Under the pieces are notes generated by a model that was not told where the DNA came from, did not search any database, and saw nothing but the letters and a program-made list of their open reading frames with translations. The translations under genes were made by a program, and so were the position numbers. This document shows positions 52,901 to 63,344 of a stretch of 64,000 nt of DNA, piece by piece (the stretch's first letter is position 1; each line of letters starts with the position of its first letter). The stretch comes from Chaetorhynchus papuensis (Eukaryota > Chordata > Aves > Passeriformes > Rhipiduridae), in the NCBI GenBank assembly GCA_013396525.1, contig VWYX01001221.1:48270-112269 (forward strand), read 5' to 3'.

Positions 52901-55900
52901 CAGTGATGCATCACACCTTTTTCATACTTGGAAGGATTTCACAACAAATACACCGAGACAAGAAATAATCTCTGTAGTCAGTGTGTTTTACAGAAATCTT
53001 GATGCAGTACTTCCATATTTGTAGAAAAATTTTATGGATGCCTAATAAAGGACAGGTGCTAGACAAATCTTGAAAACAGAGGCAGCTTGAAGAAGAGATT
53101 TGTCTAATTACTACTGAAGAAGTCTGGTGAGGAGGTCTAAATCCTACTTCAGAACTGCGATATTCTGTCTCTCAGGCATAATTATGAGCAAACATCACTC
53201 CCTTTGGGATACCAGCTTTGGGAGAAAGTCAATGATTATTAAAGCATTAAGGGCCCCTGGAGCAGTCTTCTGCTTCTGACAGCAAAATGCAAAATAACAC
53301 CACCAAAACCAAGGAGCAGAGAGGTGTGGTGGAAAGAGAGAAGGAAGTTTGGATTGTTATCCTGATTCAGGGGCACAGTCACTTGTTTCAGCTCCCACCT
53401 GACCACAAATCAATGTACAGACAGCTTTATTGGGTGCTTCTTCCTCTGTTTATCCCTGCCAGCAGTCCAAAGATGGATTGCATTTTAAACCAGTCAAGTC
53501 TCCCCTGTCCACCTGCTCTTTCCTGTCCATCCCTCCCTGGCCTCCACCACATCCCCAGCCCCTCGTGCCCCCTGTGCTCTGGTATTTATTAGAGCACAGA
53601 GAAGGAAAAAAAATGATCCCACTTTAATGAAGACCGAGACCCTCCAGGCACCTTGCCAGACCTTGCTCCACTACATCTGAGTTGAAATTAAAGATTTTGG
53701 CTCTCAGATACGGCTCTGAGGCAGAGATCAAAACACATTTTACAATGGCTACAAATTCCACACCAGCACGTTTCCAACTGCATTGAATAGGAGTGAAAAA
53801 TGCTACTGTAAAATGAGATATTTCTGAGTTGAACTGCCTGTAGATTAATATTTGACCTCCTTTCTAAATATATTTAGTAGAAATGTCTAGGAACACCCAG
53901 CTTAGCTATCACTAGTGGGAAAGAAAGCTGTCCCCTTCATAAAGCTCCTGACTTAATACCTTGCAGCATCTGTGCTTTTTTCTTTTTTTCTTTTTTTTTC
54001 CCCCCATAATTAAGGTCTTCCCTTCTGCTCAGGAGCTGAATAAGAGTTTAGAGATTAATGCTTTCATGAAAAAGCTGTTTCTCAGGCTTACCAATCAATG
54101 GAGGAAAAAGCCCTATTTAGTGGAGGCAATAGGATTGATTTTACTTGGGGCTTTGCTGCTGCCCCCTCCCTCAACAGCTCCTTTGGCTCCACCAAACCAT
54201 GGAGTGGGAGGTTCTTTAGCCTTTATGATGAGACTTTTGAAATACCATCTCTTCAGGGCAGGGCATCAAAACCACTTGGTTAAATATTTTACCAGCTGGT
54301 ACCAAACAGCATTTTTGGAAGAGTTCACACTACTCAGTTTAACAATGCTGTGGTCACACACGCTGGGGAGAGTCACAGTCAGCTCCACGGGAGGTCATGT
54401 CAAATTAATTGTTTGTGAAAGAAAATATGCACCAGGCAATGCAGGATAGCTGGGAATTATAACCTCCCCTGAATGTCTTCACATTCTTTACTGTCCCCAC
54501 GACTCAATAAACACAACAGCTCCCAAACAATGCTGGCCAGTGAAAAAAGACAGACTCTATTAGCTTTAATTGAGTTTGTAGCCAGAAAGGCTGCCAAAAA
54601 TAATCCATCAGAGAGCAGGAGGCAAAACTGACAAAAAGGGTCAGATCCTGGGAGCTGGGTCTGCCTGCACAGCTCCAAATTCCATGTTCTTCACATTCCT
54701 GCAGGAGATGGGCTGTGTTTGTTCATTTTACCCTATATCTGTGCCAAATGGTTTGGTGCCTGGACAGACTCTGGGAACATCTTTGCCTTTGTACTGTCCC
54801 CTTCTCCCTCCTCTCCAGAACAAGGGAATCATTACTTAGCTCACAGAACCTGAGGAACTTGTGCCCTTTAAGTGAATCATAAAATAATGCAAAGCTACAG
54901 CCTGAAATAAGATTTAAATGCTGAACCTTTCCTTAATTTGTAGAAATCTCCACTTCAGAACTGCTTTATTTTCCCCTGTGACTGCAGCAGAAAGGCCTGG
55001 ATGAGGTATCTGCTCATTACAGGGCAAAATTGAGCAGCTTGGAAAAAACCTCTTTAACCTGGCTCAGGGCAGGCTGTGCCTGAGGATCCCACACAGAACT
55101 TCCCTCTACATCATAACTGCAGAGAATTCCAGTGATGCAGCAAATATGAAATGCCTTTGCAAATAATTAATGGAACATGTTCAAGGGTAATGGGAAAATA
55201 AACAATTTAAACTGTTTGGGAGAGGCAGTGAATGGTTCTCAGGGAATTTAGGAAATTGCAGCTTAGTTTGGGGTATGCAACCATTAAGCTGGGTTCTTTT
55301 TTGAGTGATTTAACCTTCTCCTCACCACATTCCTGCTAGAGGTTTACTCCTCCCAGGTTCATTTTCTGGATGATTTTTCTTTGTACATAAAGCCAAAGGA
55401 AAGGAAGTCATATATCAATTTTCTACCCAAAGCTAAACACTTACCTAAAGCAGGTACCAGCGTGGACTGGCTTTGTCCAATCCTTGTTGTCATTTGGTTT
55501 GTCAGAACCACCTGAAAGAGGAAACAGAAGCAAAGAAATGAGAAAATGTCCTGGAAAAGCAGCATATTGGTGGGAGGGAAGAGAGGGAATTTTCAAAAAG
55601 CTTTTCCTGATGAAGCAGTTACTCAGGCAAAACTCTTGGCAACTGTGATGAAGCTCCTGTGTTAATGAGGAGAAACTGTAAAGGTGCCTCATCTTTTCAA
55701 AACAAATTAAGAGAACCCTGCAAAATGTATTTTTGGTTTGAATGGGAGATTTCTTTCATTCAAGACTTTAAAGAAACCTCAATTTCACCCTCCCCAAGGG
55801 AGACAGACTGCACACAACTTATTTATCCCACAACACTTGTCCTAAATGCTGTTCGGATCTGTGTTTAGCTGCAGGTGACTTGCTCCATGAGGAGCCAGCT

Positions 55901-58900
55901 CTGTCCCTGGGGTAAATGAACTTGGTGGTGCTGCTCACAACGTGCATTAGCCTGGTGATTAACTGAATTTCTGTGCCTTGTAGTCTAAAAATGCACAAGT
56001 GGGTACAACACAAAGCAGAATGGAAGTGAACAGACAGAGCGAGGGAGTGTTTTCGCAGCCCAAATCACTTGTAGGAGGCTCACAGACAGTCTAGGTTAGA
56101 TCCCTGCTAGAACTGGGGGTGGGAGAGACAGAAAAGAGCCAGGAATATTAATCACAAAGTTCATTAAAAATGAAAAATTGTACCCATCTTAGACCCTAGA
56201 GAGTTCCATTGTTTGACATGCTCAGAGGATTCTTGCTGGAGCAGTTCAGGAAAGTGTGTGAGAGCAAACAACTCCACTGAGCAGAGCCTAAAACATTTAC
56301 ACAGCTGAGAGCCCAGCACGTATATTGCACATTTTAGAGAAGTAACTCATCACAAGTGCATGGTAACAGCCCCAAATAGGCTCCTCATCTCCCTGCTGGA
56401 GAAGGGCTGGGCATCCTCACTCTGAGTCCAGCTTTAGGATCTGACTTCCTTCCATATTAGAGCATCCAGGCTGCCTGACAAGCAATCCCTGGCATGCAGG
56501 CTGGATTTAGCCTGCTCACAGCTCATGGAACTAACTCAGACACCACTAACCAGAGGGCAAATCCAAGCAAAACCATTCCTGAAGCTCTGACTCCTTTAGC
56601 AAGAGTTTATTTAGCAACTTTGCACTAAACTGCTTCCTGGTTGAGAAGAAATAATTCATAAATTTTATCCTTGGCCAAAGAAAAACACTGTCCAATGACA
56701 GCAGCTGCTGTTCAAGGACACCAGGTACCAAAGCTGTGAGGGAAAGCACTCAGGAGACCTGAGGCTTTGCAGACCCTGGAACATCATCTCCCTGGTGCCC
56801 AGAGCAGCAGGAAGGAGCTCCACGGCTCATGTCAGGACACTTTGGGAATGCTGGGCTCTTCCCTTCCCACAGCTCCCAGAGGAAGCACAAGGGGAGTTTT
56901 ATTTTTAGCAGCTCGGAACAAAAGCCAACTGCGCCAGAGAGTTGTGGGTGACACGGTCACAAGTCACCTGGACACTGTTAGAGGCACAAGCACCATTTTG
57001 AGGGCTGGGGAAGCTCTAATTGCTGAACAATGCTTCTCTGAGCTGCCAGAGACTTCCAAAACAACTTCTGGAACAGCTGCAGCTTCCCAGTGCCATCTGC
57101 TGGCTGCGGGTCTGCTGCTTCCAGACCGTCAGTGACGTAGAAACAATGCCCAGGAAGGAAGCTCTGGGTTTCCATGGATGCCAGAAGAGAAGGCCAATCC
57201 AGCAGATAAAGTGGTTTTCCTCCATAGGAACACTAAAACCATAGTTCATGGAACTGCTGAATGCTCTGAGGTATTTTTGTAGGTAAAGTCATCAGAGGAG
57301 CATTCCTTGTCCAACCAAATCACTGGAGATGATGGCAAACAGCATTAAAAATGCCATTCTACCACTTAACTAAGATCCAATTTGCTGTTGATGCAAATTT
57401 TACTTATTTGGGCAAGTCTAGGAATTTCCCACCTTTTAGGTGTTTTGCCTTTGTGATCCCTCTACATTTACCAACTAAACTGGCAAGAATGAATGCAGAG
57501 GACATTAATGCAGTTTTATTTCACTGTTTAGAGACAAAAGCAAATCACATCTCCTTGATTATTTGTAAAAAAAAGTGGCACTTTTTGGGATTTAAGCCTG
57601 CCCTGGACTTACTGCTGATTTATGGTCGTTGGCTATGATGATGAGCTGCTGGGCCAGCCCGTTCAGCAGCCTCGTGCGGAGGGACAGGTCCTCAAAGTCG
57701 TGGCGAAAGGGAAAGGCAATTCCATCAATCACCACCAGCCGGACCTAAATGCAGGAGAAAAGATAAAAAACTGCCATTACCATCCTATAAAAAAATGACA
57801 AAAAGCAGCCAGACCTGTTTTAAAGTGCAGTGGAGTGTTTTATTTCATACTTAGGTGAATATGACTGGCAAAGCTGGACTCGAAGCCTTGCAGAGGAGAA
57901 GCTGGAGGAAATAATCATTAAACATCAGTACTGTACTTCAGTCAACTCTCCACAAACAGAAATTTATTTCACCTTCTCCCTCAAAAATTAAACCCAAATC
58001 CCAATCAGAATACACACTATCTGAAGCCACTGCTGAGATAACTCAGCTCTTATCAGTGATCTGGCTTGGAAACACGGAGTTTAACAGATGCCTAAAGATA
58101 TTCCAGGCACACTGCACTGGAGCTGAGGATCTATCTTGCCTCAAGATGTTTGCTTTGCTGAATTATTTCTTTTGTAGCAATCATTAGCTGAAGTCAGAGC
58201 ACGCTGCAGCTGCTGGCTCATCACCCTCAAGACACTGTATAAACATTAGTCTGGGATTTTGATTTATTCTAACTTCATTTGTTGTGGCTGTTTTGATGAC
58301 CCAAGTTTGAAATACAGGAGGGAGATGGATGGTCTTACACTGCCTGCACGTTCAGATGTCACTTAAATCCTTGGTGTCTACAAGTTCTGGCATTACTGCA
58401 CAAGATAACAAATTGGAAACAACACAAAAATCCTGATTTTCTGCATTCCTGATTTAACTCATTACTGGGAAGACTCTTTGTGACTGGAACATACAAGCCT
58501 GCACAAACATCACTATGACATGGTCCTGGGCCTCCAGCTGACAAAAACAGACCCTTAATTTGCAAAAGAAGATGAAATAGTTGGGATTAAAAGAAGATAT
58601 TCATCTGTATTCTCGTTTCCCCTCCTTCCTACAAATTCCTTCCCACGAGTCTGTACATCTTCCTCGTGTATCATTTCTTTAAGAACAATCAATTTAACAG
58701 CATAAACATGACTCATGCTAGACAGGAATGTATACATGGTTATATAACCTGGCAATCACAAATATGTCCAGGTAGGATGCAATTTAGTTAAATTTCTCCC
58801 AGTTGCACTTATTTAAGATAGCAGACAGGAAAACTTAAAGTATTTAAAAGTATAAAGAGAGCTTGGTAACACCTGCCTTGTCCATACCAGCTTGGCTCTA

Positions 58901-61900
58901 GCAGACCTTAAAGAATTGGGTTGTTTATGACAAGAATATTTTCTAACAGTCTTTCTCATATTATTAACAAGATCCCAAACTAATTCTTATTTCCAAATGG
59001 CACATTTGGATCTCTAACTCTACAACTTTCTTATCCCTAAACCTCTACAACTTTGCCTCTCTCATAAAAACCCCTAAAATCTGGAGGCTTCCTGTGATCC
59101 CAGACTCGGCTCCAGAGGGATCAGACTAATTTTCATGAGAGCTGGACTGCAATGAGCAATCTGTCAAGTCACTCTTAGCCTGTCCAAAGAATCAGCAGAA
59201 GGTCTTGTGCTTCTCCTGCAACCTTCAGTACTCCAGGCTGCAGGCCAAGCCCAGATAATCAGCACAGATGGTTCCAGGGAACTGCAGCCCAGTGGAACTG
59301 TGCTAATGAAGCCATGTACTTTCCACAAGAGCAAACACAACAGGGCACTGTTAGTACCTGGCAGGGAAAGGGAAATACCAGACTACACCAGGCAAAAGTG
59401 AGGCTCCCATCTGTGTTTTCAAGAACACAGCAGCTCCCATAAATGAAAAATTTTGGAATATACAAAAAAACCCCAATCTAATTCAGCATTGATTTGTGCT
59501 CTGATAGAACGAGGCACAGTCATGTTCCCCAGATCCTGACAGGGAGTGATCTGCAGTGCAGAACTTAGAAATCTGGAGGGGAGGTGGTGAAAATCTGCCT
59601 TACAATAGCATTTCTCTAAGACATTAGGTACTAGGAAACTTTCTGGCTGCAGTCCACCCAAGAGTCAAGCTGCAGGCTCTGGTTGCTTGTAGCAACAGAA
59701 GATGCACTGAAAACAAGAAGAAGAGTCACTTTCCGGATGGTGCAGGATGTCTCTGGTCCCCAGTGATCTTCTAGGGCAAAAAAAGTGGCACTAAGCCTTT
59801 CTGATGGCACCCTCATGGTCACCACACACCACCCTGGCTCAGAGGTTCTTGTGTGGAGCAGTTCTGTGGTGATTCACAGCTCAGCGCTCACAGAAATGGA
59901 ACACGCAGCAGCACAGACCCAGTGTCCTCAACTCAGAGTGGAAATTCAGGAGATGGCAAAAGCAAATTACTCCCAAGAGTAATTGGGATGGGAACGAAAA
60001 GGCAAACAAGCAGAAGGCTTTACATTTGTACTCTGGTATCAGCCAATATTTTACTGCCAAGCTGACGAGGTACCAAGGTGTTTACTCATGTTACCACAGC
60101 AGACAAAAATCTTCAGCGTGAAGATGAGTGACACCTCCTGACAAGCCTGCAGTAACCCCTACCTTGGAATGCTCTGACAGGAATTCTGGCAGGAGGTAGA
60201 CCTGGGCCAGCAGCTCTATGTAGTCACAACAACGAAAGTAATAGATGTGAGAGAGGATATTTTCCAGGGAGAAAGTCTCCAAAGCTTTCCGATGATCTGA
60301 GAACAAAACAAACAGATGAGTAAACGAGTCAGAAGTCTGTACGAGCATATTGTTACTTTCATCATCCCACCAAACCCTGCCCTCCACACATAGCAACAGC
60401 AAAGCCCCCAGAAACAGAACAGGCAAGGTAAGGAGTGTGGAAACATATTTTCCATCTGGCTTGAAAGTCAGGAAGGTGGTGAGCAGATGCTATCCCAGCA
60501 TTTGCACACAGACACACCGAGCCTCCAAGGGAGGCCTCCAACAATGAAAAATTTATTTCTGAAGCAAGAACTTCTCCAGTAAATCATTTTCAAGCCAGAA
60601 CACCACCAGAGGACATCAGGGACTATTAATCATCCCTTGTTTAATATACAGGCAGTAGCTCATATAATACAGTGTCTTTTTACCTCAGTTCAAACAGAAG
60701 TTTGGTGCATAAATTCTCCATGAGTAACATAAAAGTTGTGTCCTTATCCCTGAGGGACTGATGACTTAGAGAAGAAAACTCTTATTAAATGCAGCCCGGC
60801 TATATTCACTTTATGGAGGAGCTGAATTCTAGCTCTGGTTTTACTGCATGGGCCTTCAGCAACAACATTGCCTCATAAAATTCTGCTGTTCCTCTTTTCT
60901 TCCCCCACCTGTTCCTGTGTTTTGAAATAAAACACTCAGTTTTGCTCAGCAGAGTGGGGTTTGAGTGTTGCTGCAAATATGATCATTAAGGTGCTAAAAA
61001 AACGGAAGGAAAGAAGGGAGGAAGGGAGGAAGGGCAAACACCAAAACCTCACACACCACCTAAAACCCCCAAGATCAAAACGATCACAAGATCCCCACGT
61101 AAAAAAATAATTATTTTTGAAGTAGACCAGCTCAGTCTTCTCCAGACACAGATGTAGTGCAGGGTTTGATGCACACAGGTGGAAACAAAAAGCTGTCAGC
61201 ACACACTCCAAAAGTAACACTGCAGCCCAGGAGACACTTGTTTCACTCCATCCTTGCCTGCTGGGCAGAAAGAGATGACTTAGCACCGTACCTTGCTCTT
61301 GCTGAGCCTCAGCAATAAGGTGGCAGTGCTGCACACAGGCAGCTGCAATGTCCACCACTCTGTCCACCAGAAAGCTCCCCTCAGTGTCAATGAACACGGC
61401 TTCTCCAGCAACACCCCCGAAGCACTCCGGGATCTGGACATCCACTGCCAGCTGCATACTGCCGTGGGAAACAGGGAAAGAAAGGAATTTTTACACCCCA
61501 GAGCTGTCCCAACTCACTCCTGGAGTGATATTCCTGCTGAGGAATACACGGAACAGGGAGCAGTACAACCATTATTATATTTATAATGCTGGAGAGGAAT
61601 CAGAGATTGCAGTCACAACAAGAAAAATGGACTCATTTCATAGCTGAGTTAAACAAAAAGTGATTGTTGGTTGCACAGAAATCATGGAACAATGAAATAC
61701 CACAACTGTGTTTTGCCAACGCCGGGTGCTCCGCAGATCTCAGTGATTTTTGTCAGCTGCACACCACCTCCCAGGATGTTGTCCAGTGCTGAACAGAAGG
61801 TGATGATGAAGCCCTGAGTTTGCTCTTCTTCCAGAAGCTCCAGGGCTGTGCACCTCCTGGTGGCACCTGATTCCCCAGCCGTCCTTGCTGCATCCCCCTG

Positions 61901-62727
61901 ACACTCCTGCCTCACCACCTGCAGCGCTTCCAGCGCCTCTTCCCTGGAGATTCCAATTTCTAGAGAAGCCAAAACCACAAAACACCACCTTTATTTTATA
62001 AGCAGTGACTGATTCTGCAGCATGACATAAAATGATTCTTATTCATCCTCTCAGGACAACATGAACACAGGCCTGGCACAAATGATGTGACTTTTAAACT
62101 TTTATTATCATAGATGATAAAACTACCCATAATCAAAATCCCAAACTGGTTAAAGACAACCCAGTTCCACCTTTCCACTATCCCATATTGCTCAGAGCTC
62201 CATCCAACCTGGCCTTGGACACTCCCATGGATGGGGCAGCCACAGCTCCTGTGGGCACCCTGTGCCAGGGCCTGCCCACCCTCACAGGGAGGAATCATGA
62301 CACACTGCTTGAAAAAGGCAATCTTCTTACTTCAAAGAAGCTTATTTTGTTTAAATCTCGTAGTAAAAAGAAGAGGGAAGCTGGGGAAAGAAGAGGAATG
62401 AGCCTAACAGAACCCTTTCGTTTTCCTGCATCCCATTTACATCCATCACCCAGTGTCAGCTGATCTTTTACCAGAATCGTCTTTTTTTTATTATTCACTG
62501 TGCCCGTTTCCCGGAGGCCTCACTGGGGCGTCCCAGGGGCCGGGATGGGGAAAGGAGAAGGCCCCGGAAGACCCCGGGGAGGCCCCGCGGGGCCGAAGGC
62601 CGCCGGTACCTTTGCTTAGGCCGCAGGGGCCGGTGTCCAGCAGCTCCTGCGCCGTCTGGAAGCCGGCGGCGGCGAGGCGTGCGCGCAGGGCGGGGGCCAG
62701 CGGCAGCGTGCCCACCTCCCGCTGCAT
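46840..62727 (-). CDS. RAD51C: RAD51C, RAD51 paralog C, complete (nine coding exons)
   Basis: RAD51C is a nuclear ATPase of the RecA/RAD51 family. In vertebrates it forms the BCDX2 complex (with RAD51B, RAD51D, XRCC2) and the CX3 complex (with XRCC3), which help RAD51 filament formation and repair of crosslinks. The joined exons give 1107 nt and 368 residues. Seen: N-terminal helix-hairpin region (about 1-55), Walker A GAPGVGKT (116-123), EAVFIDTEGSF in the core, Walker B LVVIDG (229-234), and a basic C-terminal nuclear signal RKRPR (357-361). Human RAD51C has 376 residues; the difference is mainly a start equivalent to human Met10. Exons 2-8 match recalled human exon lengths exactly, and all splice sites are GT-AG. 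The start at 62727 has a near-perfect Kozak (GCCGCCATGC). No frameshift or lost catalytic residue is seen, so the gene looks functional. Confidence 0.97.
46948..50421 (-). other. RAD51C: RAD51C intron 8
   Basis: 3474 bp, the longest RAD51C intron. It contains one diverged CR1-like piece at 49922-50019. The rest is unique and shows no exon or RNA gene. The acceptor is TTGCAG. Confidence 0.9.
49922..50019 (+). mobile_element. Diverged CR1-like fragment in RAD51C intron 8
   Basis: GCACTGGTGAGGCCTCTGGA followed by TTTAATTCTGGTCATCCTGA and a GGAACAGATGCAAAGAG end resembles the CR1 region that in consensus reads GCACTGGTGAGGCC, CAGTTCTGG and GTCCAGAGAAG. Similarity is patchy, so this is a tentative call. 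Confidence 0.5.
50422..50482 (-). CDS. RAD51C: RAD51C exon 8
   Basis: 61 nt encoding LATLYKSPSQKESTIAYHIT. The first half is identical to human; the last residues (STIAYHIT against a recalled CTVLFQIK) diverge. Acceptor ACCAG|GTTGG, donor ACA|GTGAGTA. Confidence 0.95.
50483..52722 (-). other. RAD51C: RAD51C intron 7
   Basis: 2240 bp of unique sequence with short A and T runs near 51590 and 51875. No gene or repeat body recognised. Confidence 0.9.
52723..52783 (-). CDS. RAD51C: RAD51C exon 7
   Basis: 61 nt encoding GESWGHAATVRLIFHWDNSQ and part of Arg313. SWGHAAT is conserved among RAD51 paralogs. Acceptor CCTCAG|GAGAAAG, donor CAGAG|GTGAGTG. Confidence 0.96.
52784..55444 (-). other. RAD51C: RAD51C intron 6
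   Basis: 2661 bp. A long pyrimidine tract (TTTTTTC units then C6) lies at 53976-54005. A 162-codon open frame on the plus strand (53961-54449) starts in that tract and has no recognisable domain. Otherwise unique sequence. Confidence 0.9.
55445..55511 (-). CDS. RAD51C: RAD51C exon 6
   Basis: 67 nt, residues 271-292 plus one base: VVLTNQMTTRIGQSQ and STLVPAL. LTNQMTT is the conserved RAD51-family loop 2 region. Acceptor TTTCAG|GTGG, donor TTTAG|GTAAGTG. Confidence 0.96.
55512..57612 (-). other. RAD51C: RAD51C intron 5
   Basis: 2101 bp, unique sequence. Nothing recognised apart from the splice sites. Confidence 0.9.
57613..57744 (-). CDS. RAD51C: RAD51C exon 5 (Walker B)
   Basis: 132 nt, residues 227-270, from VRLVVIDGIAFPFRHDFEDL to LNGLAQQLIIIANDHKSA. 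It carries the Walker B aspartate (Asp233, human Asp242). Acceptor TTTAG|GTCC, donor GCA|GTAAGT, a strong site. Confidence 0.97.
57745..60162 (-). other. RAD51C: RAD51C intron 4
   Basis: 2418 bp of unique, moderately AT-rich sequence. No repeat, RNA gene or coding signal was recognised. Acceptor GCATTTAG. Confidence 0.9.
60163..60296 (-). CDS. RAD51C: RAD51C exon 4
   Basis: 134 nt, from DHRKALETFSLENILSHIYY to LLAQVYLLPEFLSEHSK. Acceptor TTCTCAG|ATC, donor CCAAG|GTAGGG. It follows a 995-bp intron 3 (60297-61291) in which I see only a GGAAG-type purine repeat near 61003-61034. Confidence 0.97.
61003..61034. repeat. GGAAG/GGGA purine microsatellite in RAD51C intron 3
   Basis: An all-purine imperfect repeat of GGAAGGAAAG and GGAGGAAG units. 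Simple sequence. Confidence 0.8.
61292..61458 (-). CDS. RAD51C: RAD51C exon 3
   Basis: 167 nt, from MQLAVDVQIPECFGG through GEAVFIDTEGSF to HLIAEAQQEQ. The central part is nearly invariant across vertebrates; the Gln-rich tail replaces the human Lys-rich one. Acceptor CGGCAG|TATG, donor CAAG|GTACGG. Intron 2 downstream of exon 2 is only 242 bp. Confidence 0.97.
61701..61959 (-). CDS. RAD51C: RAD51C exon 2 (Walker A)
   Basis: 259 nt, residues 40-126, from EIGISREEALEAL through GFIITFCSALDNILGGG to EICGAPGVGKTQL. It carries the ATP-binding P-loop with Lys122 and Thr123. Acceptor TCTAG|AAATTGG. Donor TG|GTATTT splits the Cys126 codon, as in human. Confidence 0.97.
61960..62609 (-). other. RAD51C: RAD51C intron 1
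   Basis: A 650-bp intron with acceptor TTCTCTAG. It holds a reverse-oriented CR1 fragment (62193-62294). Nothing else was seen. Confidence 0.9.
62193..62294 (-). mobile_element. CR1 LINE fragment in RAD51C intron 1
   Basis: CATCCAACCTGGCCTTGGAC, ATGGGGCAGCCACAGCTCCT and CTGCCCACCCTCACAGGGAG are the reverse complement of the CR1 3' region. It is truncated at both ends: the terminal CCTTCCAACCC part is missing. Confidence 0.9.
62610..62727 (-). CDS. RAD51C: RAD51C exon 1
   Basis: Residues 1-39 plus one base, MQREVGTLPL to CGLSK. It aligns with the human segment starting at Met10. The donor AAAG|GTACCG is weak beyond the GT. The reading frame stays open upstream for 141 codons to an ATG at 63150, but GCCGCCATG at 62727 and homology favour this start. 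Confidence 0.93.
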
Positions 62728-62730
62728 GGC

Positions 62731-62780
62731 GGCACCGGGAGCCACCGGGCGGCACCGGGAGGCACCGGGAGGCACCGGGC
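62731..62780. repeat. 10-bp tandem repeat in the RAD51C 5' leader
   Basis: Five head-to-tail units of GGCACCGGGA (one reads GCCACCGGGC, two others end in C or A) begin four bases upstream of the RAD51C ATG. The sense-strand unit is TCCCGGTGCC. The array is probably transcribed as part of the leader. Confidence 0.9.
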
Positions 62781-62899
62781 CCGCCCCGGACCCGCCCAGC
62801 GAGCGGCGAGCGCTCCCGGCCACGCCCACCGGACCCGCCCCCTCCCGCCCTGGCCCCGCCCCTGCCACACCCTGGCGCGAACCGCGCGGGCGGGGCCGC

Positions 62900-62911
62900 T
62901 GCGCAGGCGCG
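62900..62911. promoter_or_regulatory. NRF1-like site
   Basis: TGCGCAGGCGCG matches the NRF1 consensus YGCGCAYGCGCR at all but one position. NRF1 sites are frequent in bidirectional CpG promoters of DNA-repair genes. Confidence 0.5.
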
Positions 62912-62960
62912 GGGCCGTTCCCGCGTGTCGGGGCCGTTCCCGCGTGTCGGGGCCGTTCGA
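62912..62960. repeat. 19-bp tandem repeat in the shared promoter
   Basis: Two perfect units of GGGCCGTTCCCGCGTGTCG (62912-62930, 62931-62949) and a partial third that runs into the 12-bp palindrome CCGTTCGAACGG (62953-62964). Each full unit carries TTCCCGCG, an E2F-like core. Confidence 0.9.
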
Positions 62961-62967
62961 ACGGCGG

Positions 62968-62973
62968 GTGAGC
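62968..62973 (+). other. TEX14: Possible TEX14 leader-exon splice donor
   Basis: GCGG|GTGAGC at 62968 is a good donor in the plus direction. It could pair with the acceptor CCTTTTCCCAG ending at 63326 (or GTTCAG ending at 63336) to give a non-coding first exon. Inferred from motif only. Confidence 0.35.
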
Positions 62974-63344
62974 GGAACCGCGTGGGCCGCGTGTGACCCT
63001 GGGCTCTGGGAAGGGGCTGGAGCGGTCATTCCCGACCCGGGAATGCCGCTGGATGTGTCCCGCCTGTGTGCCCGCGGAGAGGCCGCTGCACCTGGCGGGT
63101 TCTGTGGTTCCCCGGTTGTCGCCTCTCCCGTCCCCGCTGTGCTCCCGCACCGGCCGGTCCGAGAGGGCACTCTTAGGGAAGGCAGGAGGCTGTTTTCCCC
63201 TTCCGTCTTTGGATATTCCTGCAGGAAACAGCCGTAACTTTAAGTTATTGCAGATTCTGAAGTCCGAAATAAGTTACTTAAGCTGCAGTAATTTGCAGCT
63301 TGATAATGGTTCCTACCTTTTCCCAGTTCTGTTCAGGAAAGAAG

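Larger units (their letters stand above)
62500..63190. promoter_or_regulatory. Bidirectional CpG-rich promoter of RAD51C and TEX14
   Basis: A CpG-dense block lies between two head-to-head genes whose start codons (62727 minus, 63345 plus) are 617 bases apart. It contains GC boxes (CCGCCCC types at about 62838-62870), an NRF1-like TGCGCAGGCGCG at 62900-62911, and E2F-like TTCCCGCG cores inside a 19-bp repeat. No TATA box was seen in either direction. Confidence 0.85.

Noticed and set aside
53961..54449. 162-codon plus-strand open frame in RAD51C intron 6
   Set aside because: Begins in a polypyrimidine tract giving a run of Phe and Leu; the remainder has no family similarity and is antisense to RAD51C.
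62491..63150. 219-codon frame containing RAD51C exon 1 with a long N-terminal extension
   Set aside because: The upstream part is CpG promoter sequence including the decamer array. Homology and Kozak context favour 62727, and the part after 62610 is intron.
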